Origin: Deltaproteobacteria bacterium | Lineage (GTDB): Bacteria > Desulfobacterota_B > Binatia > UBA9968 | Assembly (NCBI GenBank): GCA_005879255.1 | Contig: VBKY01000691.1 | Coordinates: forward strand, 1-5,716 | Direction of reading: 5' to 3' | Length of the DNA: 5,716 nt | In this document: positions 1 to 3,874 of the stretch, piece by piece | Layout: every line of letters begins with the position of its first letter | Numbering within the stretch: the first letter of the stretch is position 1 | Translations under genes and position numbers: made by a program | The notes under the pieces: generated by a model | Seen by the model: only the letters and a program-made list of their open reading frames with translations | What the model was told of the DNA's origin: nothing | Database searches by the model: none

Positions 1-14
1 AGGCTGAAAGGGTC

Positions 15-371
15 ATGGCCGAGAGCTCACTGTACCCGATCGTCGGCGATTTCCTCAAGCGAAAGCTCGGCTGTTTCTACGTCCAGGCGCGCCCGACGGT
101 GACGCGACACGGAGCCGTCGATGTTGTTGGGCTGCGCCAGAGTGCCGGCAAGTACGGCGGCAACGCTGAGGTTATCGCCGTCGAGGTCAAGGCCACTGGC
201 TCCGGATTCCTGAATTCTGCCGGCCAAGCTCTCGGGTATTCCGTGATGGCCGATCGTTGTTACCTGGCGATCAGCGGCGACGGTGTCGGAGAGGTCGAGA
301 GCGAGCTCGCGTCCCAGCTGAACATCGGCCTCATCGTCATCCGCTCCGGTCGGCGATGTGAGATTGTTTGA
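15..371 (+). CDS. Small PD-(D/E)XK nuclease-like protein
   Basis: This 118-residue protein carries the ordered residues of a PD-(D/E)XK nuclease core. D36 lies in a GAVDVVG strand, E57-V-K59 follows on the next strand, and a QxxxY motif (Q71, Y75) follows on a helix, as in RecB-like and Holliday-resolvase-like members. These residues normally bind a divalent metal and cut DNA. There is no other domain, signal peptide or membrane segment, so it is a minimal cytoplasmic nuclease domain. The ATG at 15 lies just after what may be the remains of an attC core box at the window edge. The stop overlaps the start of the zinc-ribbon gene by four bases (TTGA), suggesting translational coupling within one cassette. 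A role in phage or plasmid defence is inference. It could also be a DNA repair nuclease or a catalytically inactive relative. Confidence 0.75.
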   Translation: MAESSLYPIVGDFLKRKLGCFYVQARPTVTRHGAVDVVGLRQSAGKYGGNAEVIAVEVKATGSGFLNSAGQALGYSVMADRCYLAISGDGVGEVESELASQLNIGLIVIRSGRRCEIV

Positions 372-637
372 CGTCACCGCAGCATCGTCCGCTGAGAGCG
401 CAGAAGCTCACGCTCATCCGCCGGCTCCGTTTCGTCGAGTGCGTCGTATGCGGGACGCTTCGCTCTCGATCCGAGATGCTTAAGCAGGACAACAACGCGC
501 TTCGTGTGGCTGCACGAGCTAAGAAAGGATTTCGCTATCTCCTTTCCGGGCGGGCGCACGGTGGCCAGCAGCGCCGTTTCGTTTGCCCTGACTGCGTCCG
601 CGCACTCTCTGGGGCATACTGCGTGGCTCTGTCTTAA
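368..637 (+). CDS. Zinc-ribbon-like small protein
   Basis: This 89-residue basic protein has two CxxC pairs, C25/C28 (CVVC followed by G) and C73/C76 (CPDC), spaced as in a zinc ribbon, plus a lone C85. The stretch between is rich in Arg and Lys, which suits nucleic-acid binding. The start is a TTG at 368 overlapping the TGA of the nuclease gene (TTGA). The first in-frame ATG would remove the first cysteine pair, so the TTG start with coupled translation is preferred. The TAA stop at 635-637 lies inside the R'' box of the following attC, as is common in cassettes. I do not recognise the family. A partner role for the nuclease, for instance in DNA recognition, is inferred only from coupling and composition. 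Confidence 0.65.
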   Translation: MTSPQHRPLRAQKLTLIRRLRFVECVVCGTLRSRSEMLKQDNNALRVAARAKKGFRYLLSGRAHGGQQRRFVCPDCVRALSGAYCVALS

Positions 638-714
638 CAAGCCGTTTCACCTGACGTCGGGCCTCCGCTCCCTGCGGTCGCTCGGTCCGTCGCAGGTGAA
701 CGGCAGCGTTAGCC
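632..714 (+). other. attC recombination site 1 (83 bp)
   Basis: The site begins with an R''-like TCTTAAC (632-638) and ends with an R' box GTTAGCC (708-714). The arms 641-653 (GCCGTTTCACCTG) and 693-704 (CAGGTGAACGGC) pair over 12 bp with one extra T in the left arm. This matches the extrahelical bases that set strand choice for IntI recombinases. The interior holds a smaller hairpin, CCGC/GCGG, at about 665-677. The 83 bp length lies within the known attC range. Both core boxes deviate by one position from RYYYAAC/GTTRRRY. Confidence 0.85.
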
Positions 715-722
715 ACACGTAT

Positions 723-944
723 ATGACTTACGAGGAAGCCACGGCCAAAGTCATTCAACTTTCTCATGATAATGATGTCGTCACGGTTGTGCTCGAAATC
801 TCATCACTGTTATCCGAGCCGCTCGCCCCAGGCGGGCTTTACGTCATCGATAAACCTGAACAAGAGGTAATACAGCTCCACAAGTTAAAGGCAGCAGATG
901 GAAACGTCCTAACGTTCGAGAACTACGATCAGGGAGGGAAATGA
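723..944 (+). CDS. Cassette-encoded hypothetical protein, 73 aa
   Basis: I do not recognise this protein. The ATG at 723 is nine bases after the attC 1 core box. An upstream in-frame extension exists but would read through the attC hairpin, so it is not used. No strong Shine-Dalgarno sequence is visible, as in many cassettes whose first codon sits close to attC. The product is acidic to neutral. The N-terminal part looks helical (residues 1-15), followed by a hydrophobic stretch VVTVVLEISSLL (20-31). The C-terminal half looks strand-rich, with GGLYVIDK and a downstream VLTFENYD. There is no signal peptide or cysteine pair. The last codons and the TGA stop lie in the first unit of a short tandem repeat (934-967), so the original C-terminus may have been altered. 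Confidence 0.6.
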   Translation: MTYEEATAKVIQLSHDNDVVTVVLEISSLLSEPLAPGGLYVIDKPEQEVIQLHKLKAADGNVLTFENYDQGGK

Positions 945-967
945 GAGGGAAATGGAGAGGGAAATGG
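934..967 (+). repeat. Three tandem copies of GAGGGAAATGR
   Basis: Units start at 934, 945 and 957 and read GAGGGAAATGA, GAGAGGGAAATGGA-like and GAGGGAAATGG-like, with periods of 11 and 12 bases. The first unit encodes the stop of the preceding cassette gene. The last unit forms part of the left arm of the inverted-repeat element. Slippage or duplication of the element's end is a possible origin. Confidence 0.7.
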
Positions 968-1241
968 GGTCAGAGAACTATTTCGGCTGTAGGCGGACTG
1001 ATTGAAAACTAAAAAAGCACTCTGACCCCAATGATCCCTCTCCGTCTTCGGCCGGGTGTGTCTACCTGTGCGAAGAGGTGGCTGCCAAACCCTCAATTGC
1101 ACCGCGGTAATCATTGAAAATCTATCGGCGTCGAACTCAACCTTCACCCACTTGTCGATCGCTACCAAAACGCCACACTCAGCGCCGCTCCGCCGCTTTA
1201 CAATCCCTATAGCCGCAACTGACGCGCTACTCCGCGGTTTA
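945..1241. other. Non-coding part of cassette 2
   Basis: About 300 bases follow the cassette gene without a convincing coding region. The left third is the tandem-repeat and inverted-repeat element. The rest (1044-1241) has no clear Shine-Dalgarno plus start combination. A minus-strand frame stays open here from about 1168 down to 929, but its end merely reads through the repeat element. It may be decayed cassette sequence. Confidence 0.5.
954..1043. repeat. Inverted-repeat element (REP/MITE-like)
   Basis: The left arm 954-975 reads GGAGAGGGAAATGGGGTCAG and then AG. The right arm 1020-1043 is its near-perfect inverse (CTCTGACCCC, a few mismatched bases, then CCCTCTCC). About 44 bases lie between the arms. 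The GGGGTCAGAG/CTCTGACCCC core resembles palindromes I recall beside IS200-like REP-associated tyrosine transposases, but that link is from memory and low confidence. No transposase is encoded here, so any mobility would need help from elsewhere. The element lies between the cassette 2 gene and attC 2. It could also act as a transcription attenuator, though there is no U-tract. Confidence 0.65.
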
Positions 1242-1333
1242 GTCCAACACGTTTTATCCCCTGCCTCACTTCGGCGATTTCTTTGGAGGTTGATTGCCTC
1301 CAGGCTTCAGGGTTAAAACGCTATACGTTAGGC
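1242..1333 (+). other. attC recombination site 2 (92 bp)
   Basis: R'' GTCCAAC (1242-1248) fits RYYYAAC exactly, and R' GTTAGGC (1327-1333) fits GTTRRRY. The arms CGTTTTA (1250-1256) and TAAAACG (1314-1320) pair, followed inward by CCCTG (1259-1263) with CAGGG (1308-1312). Between the two paired blocks TC stands opposite a single T, leaving an unpaired base. An internal GGAGG/CCTCC hairpin lies in the loop at about 1285-1302. Confidence 0.85.
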
Positions 1334-1339
1334 AGAAAT

Positions 1340-1861
1340 ATGGACACTAAGCTTCCAACTAAGTCCTCCGAACTTTTGCAAGCAGCGATCAAAGGAACGA
1401 TTTCAGCGATTCCGGTCGTGGGGGGCCTCATTGCCGAACTCGGTAGCTGTTTAGTTAGTCCACTAGACAAACGAAAACGAGAGTGGTGCGACGAAGTTGA
1501 AAAAGCTCTTCAAATTCTCAGATCGCAGTATCACAAACTTCCAGAGGCTCTCGCAGAAGATCCTGCGTTCGTAACCGCCTTGCTCAAAGCAACTGCGACT
1601 GCGTTAGCTACACATAGAAAAGAGAAATGGGTTTTGCTCCGGCATTTCCTGGTCAGTGTAGGTTCCAGAGCTATTCCTGATGAAGAAATGCAACACGCGC
1701 TTATTAGATTGCTCGATGACCTTTCCATTGGGCACATAGAAGTTCTTCGCTTTCTCGAAGCAGACTACGGTCTTCTAAAAGCTAAAGAGACGTTAGAGGC
1801 CATTTACGGCCGTTATCACTATGAACACAAAGGTGAGCTTGATCGCATTACTTTTCGTTGA
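1340..1861 (+). CDS. Uncharacterised cassette protein, ended by in-frame TGA
   Basis: The ATG at 1340 is seven bases after the attC 2 core box. An upstream in-frame start exists but reads through attC and is rejected. The 173-residue product has an Ala/Gly/Pro hydrophobic patch, AAIKGTISAIPVVGGLIAEL, near residues 15-34. A charged helix with KRKREW follows, then a predicted all-helical middle with LATHRKEKWVLLRHFL. From memory, this layout of a PVVGG patch, a THxxEKxxxLR motif and an acidic helical segment matches a widespread family of uncharacterised bacterial proteins that normally ends in a winged-helix-like tail with a 'TxLGRxLL' signature. That tail is absent before the TGA at 1859-1861 but is encoded in the same frame just after it. 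The gene is therefore probably truncated or a pseudogene. Its A+T-richer composition differs from cassettes 1 and 4. Confidence 0.75.
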   Translation: MDTKLPTKSSELLQAAIKGTISAIPVVGGLIAELGSCLVSPLDKRKREWCDEVEKALQILRSQYHKLPEALAEDPAFVTALLKATATALATHRKEKWVLLRHFLVSVGSRAIPDEEMQHALIRLLDDLSIGHIEVLRFLEADYGLLKAKETLEAIYGRYHYEHKGELDRITFR

Positions 1862-2002
1862 ATTCTAGCGGACTTGTCTGCGAGGATGGTCATTCATCTC
1901 GGTGACATTGAAGACATGAATGAGTTTGCTTCCCGCCAAGAACGTCTACTCTTTACCGATTTAGGGCGGCAGCTTCTAAAACTACTTCGAGATCAGGAGT
2001 AG
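1862..2002 (+). pseudogene. In-frame continuation of the 1340 gene past TGA
   Basis: The frame that starts at 1340 continues directly after the TGA for 46 sense codons and ends at TAG 2000-2002. The translation is plausible protein: ILADLSARMVIHLGDIEDMN followed by a charged turn and FTDLGRQLLKLL. It resembles the last helix and wing of a small winged-helix domain. The simplest reading is one ancestral gene of about 220 codons with a single nonsense change (CGA or TGG to TGA would suffice). Reinitiation at ATG 1886 is conceivable, but no Shine-Dalgarno sequence precedes it. Readthrough or recoding is possible but unsupported. Confidence 0.65.
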
Positions 2003-2053
2003 TTGGGTTACGTCGATGCGGGGGTCTGCATTTGCAAGCGCGATGAAGAAGAG

Positions 2054-2116
2054 GCCTAAGAAAACGCTTCAGACTCATCGCCTAACGGCGACGGCTGAGC
2101 TTTGTGTTCGTTAGGC
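2054..2116 (+). other. attC recombination site 3 (63 bp)
   Basis: R' is GTTAGGC (2110-2116). The left end is GCCTAAG (2054-2060), which pairs with R' except at its last base, so R'' is degenerate. The arm GCTTCAG (2066-2072) pairs with CTGAGC (2095-2100) leaving one extra T. The tip is a clean hairpin, TCGCC (2078-2082) and GGCGA (2087-2091), with a TAAC loop. The length is close to that of classical short attC sites. Another GCCTAAC box lies at 2080-2086 inside the tip, but using it as R'' would give only 37 bp. Confidence 0.75.
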
Positions 2117-2206
2117 TCCCCATCTGGAGAGGAGGGCCCCAAGAAAAGGTCTTCGAGTCCTGATCGGACTGCCGGTTCCTAGATCACGCAGCGTTTGGAG
2201 AAATAC

Positions 2207-3103
2207 ATGACGTTTAATTCCCTCGACTTCGCCGACGACACGGCTTTCGAGCGCTTCGCTCTCGACCAGCTCGGGGCTCACCGTGTCCGGGTTGCCGAGC
2301 CAAAATACATCTACGGCAGGCGGGGCATCACGGGCAAGCTCGGCATGGCAGAGGAGGGAACACGGCTCCGCGAGGAGCTTCGCCATTCCCTGCGCCCGCT
2401 TGGGTTCGGTGCCGCGTACAAAGTGCTCGACATGCTGGTCGAGCACGTTCTGCGGGCTAAGCGCACAGTGACCGGTCGCTTGACGTTCCAACAGAAGAGG
2501 AAGGACCTCGCGGAGCGCCCGCGCACGCTGCCGATGCCGCTCGATGCCCGTCCGGAGCTGTGGGACCGTCTAGCGGCCCTTTACACTGCCTTGGGGAACG
2601 CTAGGGACGCGGTGACGCACCGGCGCTTCGAGGTGACACAACCAGGTGACCTCCAGATCTTCGACGACAGACGTCATCTCGTCGACACCATCGCAAGCGC
2701 CGAGAACGAATACTTCGCGGCAGCGGTCCACGCCGTGGCTGAGCTGGTTATCAACGCACGCGACGACAGCCGGCAAGCCAACATCGTCGCGTTTCATCTA
2801 AACGCACTGCAGTCGAGGCACGGCCTACCCCCGCTGCCCGCGACCGACCCGAACGCCCATCGCTGGCTCCTCGAAATAGATCTCATCGACCTCGATGACG
2901 GGCGCTTCCGGTTCGAGGCCGTGCGCGCAAGGGATATCATTGAGCACCAGCCGAAGCCTTCCTTGTGGGACCTTCGGCTTCACGCCGGCAGCCGAGTATT
3001 CGTCGGCCTCTGGGAGGAAGTGGCGGACCAGTCCGCGCCAGCGCTGGATTTCCATCCGGCAACGCCGCCTGTGTGGCTCTCGGAGGAGCTTCCCCCGGCC
3101 TGA
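2207..3103 (+). CDS. Cassette-encoded protein with HEPN-like RxxxxH segment, 298 aa
   Basis: The ATG at 2207 is preceded by GGAG (2197-2200) at six bases and is preferred over an upstream TTG at 2195. I do not recognise a full-length family. Residues 50-140 look all-helical: an amphipathic helix with AAYKVLDMLVEHVLR (69-83), then a helix ending ALYTALGNARDAVTHRR with R133-x4-H138. This spacing matches the RxxxxH motif of HEPN domains, which are often RNases or helical partners of toxins. The C-terminal part (from about 215) looks strand-rich, with LEIDLIDLDDGRFRFEAV and SRVFVGLWEEV. It has no signal peptide or membrane segment. The gene is markedly G+C-rich relative to cassette 3. The HEPN assignment is inference from a short motif and helix pattern. 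The leader 2117-2206 holds only a small AGTCC/GGACT hairpin. Confidence 0.8.
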   Translation: MTFNSLDFADDTAFERFALDQLGAHRVRVAEPKYIYGRRGITGKLGMAEEGTRLREELRHSLRPLGFGAAYKVLDMLVEHVLRAKRTVTGRLTFQQKRKDLAERPRTLPMPLDARPELWDRLAALYTALGNARDAVTHRRFEVTQPGDLQIFDDRRHLVDTIASAENEYFAAAVHAVAELVINARDDSRQANIVAFHLNALQSRHGLPPLPATDPNAHRWLLEIDLIDLDDGRFRFEAVRARDIIEHQPKPSLWDLRLHAGSRVFVGLWEEVADQSAPALDFHPATPPVWLSEELPPA

Positions 3104-3143
3104 GGGGGGCGCGTTTGAGCTTGGGAGGAAAACGAACAATTAC

Positions 3144-3233
3144 GTGGAGGTATCCTTCGCCATTGACGAGTCAGAGTTCAAAGAGGCACAACGCGTAGTG
3201 GAGATTATCTTTTGCGAACGCGACCCACTCTGA
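3144..3233 (+). pseudogene. Possible small coding remnant before array end
   Basis: A short open frame ends at TGA 3231-3233 and encodes a coding-like acidic tail, VEVSFAIDESEFKEAQRVV and a few more residues ending CERDPL. The only in-frame standard start near it is GTG 3144, whose nearest Shine-Dalgarno-like GGGAGG (3123-3128) is 15 bases away, which is too far. It may be the end of a lost gene or chance. It overlaps the candidate attC 4. Confidence 0.25.
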
Positions 3234-3241
3234 CGTTAGCC
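3161..3241 (+). other. Candidate attC 4 / end of cassette array
   Basis: A core-like GTTAGCC (3235-3241) is directly preceded by ACTCTGAC (3227-3234), which pairs exactly with GTCAGAGT (3170-3177). The 5' box would be a poor CATTGAC at 3161-3167. An alternative GCACAAC at 3186-3192 gives a 56-bp site with weaker pairing. The R' box matches those of the other sites, but the left half is not convincing. After it the sequence changes to the host-type gene cluster. Confidence 0.4.
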
Positions 3242-3317
3242 GAGTCGATGTATGCGGTCGTATCATGACATCGGGATCGAACAAATGGTTCCAACAGAGC
3301 TGATAGTAACCAAGTTC

Positions 3318-3325
3318 AAGGAGGG
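3318..3325 (+). promoter_or_regulatory. Strong ribosome binding site of cupin gene
   Basis: AAGGAGGG lies nine bases before ATG 3335 and fixes that start. No clear -35/-10 promoter pair was found in 3242-3317. Confidence 0.7.
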
Positions 3326-3334
3326 AGAAAGACA

Positions 3335-3784
3335 ATGACACTTCAATTACGTCGGGTAGTCACCGGACATGATGCCAACGGGCGCGCGGTCGTCAAGATC
3401 GACGAGGTTTCCAAAAATCTTGTCTCGGGCCGGCCGGGAGCGACGGCTTGTGTGGTCTGGACCACGGAATCTTTTCCGGTCAACAACACAGGTGACGCCG
3501 ACGAGGGACTGCGGCAGGTCGGTACGACATTGAACAACGGGACGGTTTTTCGCGTCGTCGAGTTTGGGCCCGGAGTGGCGCCGCGAAACCACCGGACGGA
3601 TTCCATCGATTACATGGAGCTCGATGACTCTGTCGTCCATCTAAAGGCGGGCGACGTGCTCGTGCAGCGCGGCACGATCCACAATTGGATCAATCGCGGC
3701 ACTCAGCCTTGTGTGATCGCTTTTGTCCTGATCGACGCCAAGCCGGTCGAGGTCGGCGGTAAGGTCCTAAATGCGCAAGGCTAG
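3335..3784 (+). CDS. Cupin-domain protein with shortened motif 1
   Basis: This 149-residue protein is a single-domain cupin. Motif 2 is clear: G106, the segment DVLVQRGTIHNWIN with H116 and N120, then a closing strand CVIAFVLIDA. The start of motif 1 is also visible at residues 84-93 (RNHRTDSIDY, with H86). In relatives I remember, the run after 'SIDY' continues with a strand holding a GE pair (about nine residues, roughly 'xxVxSGEID') before 'MELDD'. Here Y93 is followed at once by MELDDS, so the motif 1 glutamate and glycine appear missing by an in-frame deletion of about 27 bases. Metal binding may be impaired. Related cupins occur beside catabolic enzymes and may bind small organic acids. 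The gene precedes a ThDP enzyme in the same direction. Confidence 0.85.
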   Translation: MTLQLRRVVTGHDANGRAVVKIDEVSKNLVSGRPGATACVVWTTESFPVNNTGDADEGLRQVGTTLNNGTVFRVVEFGPGVAPRNHRTDSIDYMELDDSVVHLKAGDVLVQRGTIHNWINRGTQPCVIAFVLIDAKPVEVGGKVLNAQG

Positions 3785-3790
3785 TTTCTA

Positions 3791-3840
3791 GTTTCGTTTC
3801 TCGGTTTTCGGGTTTAACTCGAAACCACAAACAACGAAAC
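3791..3840. repeat. GTTTCG-rich inverted repeat between cupin and ThDP genes
   Basis: GTTTCGTT (3791-3798) is inverted as AACGAAAC (3833-3840), and inside it GGTTT (3811-3815) pairs with AAACC (3822-3826). The spacer is built largely of GTTTC/GAAAC words. It can fold into a weak stem-loop but has no U-tract, so it is not an obvious intrinsic terminator. It may be a spacer repeat or an mRNA processing structure. Confidence 0.5.
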
Positions 3841-3858
3841 CCGCAATAGCGAAAGCGC

Positions 3859-3867
3859 AAAGGAGGT
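3859..3867 (+). promoter_or_regulatory. Near-perfect Shine-Dalgarno of ThDP enzyme gene
   Basis: AAAGGAGGT is fully complementary to the 16S rRNA tail and lies seven bases before ATG 3875, fixing the start and predicting strong translation. Confidence 0.85.
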
Positions 3868-3874
3868 AGTATTC

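Larger units (their letters stand above)
1..3241 (+). mobile_element. Integron gene cassette array (or CALIN), distal part
   Basis: Several short genes in one orientation are separated by attC-like hairpins ending in GTTAGCC or GTTAGGC at 708-714, 1327-1333 and 2110-2116, with a weaker candidate at 3235-3241. In cassettes 2 and 3 the gene start lies only 7-9 bases after the preceding core box, and the cassette 1 stop codon overlaps the next R'' box, both typical of cassettes. Recombination after the G of GTTRRRY would give units of about 709-1327, 1328-2110 and 2111-3235. Base composition differs visibly between units (compare A+T-rich 1501-1560 with G+C-rich 2521-2580). No integrase or attI is present, so this may be the far end of an integron or an integrase-less cluster. 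The right boundary is uncertain because the last attC is weak. Confidence 0.8.

Noticed and set aside
27..377. Minus-strand open frame opposite the nuclease gene
   Set aside because: It is a shadow frame. The plus strand shows ordered nuclease motifs and coupled translation.
504..722. Upstream extension of the 73-residue cassette 2 gene
   Set aside because: It overlaps the zinc-ribbon gene in another frame and reads through attC 1. The ATG at 723 fits the cassette layout.
929..1168. Minus-strand open frame of 79 codons over the cassette 2 tail
   Set aside because: It begins with TTG without a clear Shine-Dalgarno, and its second half only translates the inverted-repeat element and the GAGGGAAATG repeats into Pro/Ser/Phe-rich sequence.
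1056..1316. Plus-strand open frame from GTG 1056
   Set aside because: It runs into the attC 2 hairpin, has no ribosome binding site and has unconvincing composition.
1283..1339. Upstream extension of the cassette 3 gene
   Set aside because: It translates attC 2 itself. ATG 1340 lies directly after the core box.
1859..1861. TGA as a selenocysteine codon
   Set aside because: There is no redox motif around it and no evident SECIS-like hairpin right after it. A nonsense change is simpler.
2080..2116. A 37-bp attC using GCCTAAC 2080-2086 as R''
   Set aside because: It is shorter than known attC sites, and the inner arms then fail to pair. The 63-bp fold starting at 2054 explains the pairing better.
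2111..2491. Minus-strand open frame opposite the start of the cassette 4 gene
   Set aside because: It is an antisense shadow of a G+C-rich gene, with no ribosome binding site and with the attC 3 edge inside its end.
3785..3874. Intrinsic terminator after the cupin gene
   Set aside because: The inverted repeats are weak and there is no U-tract.
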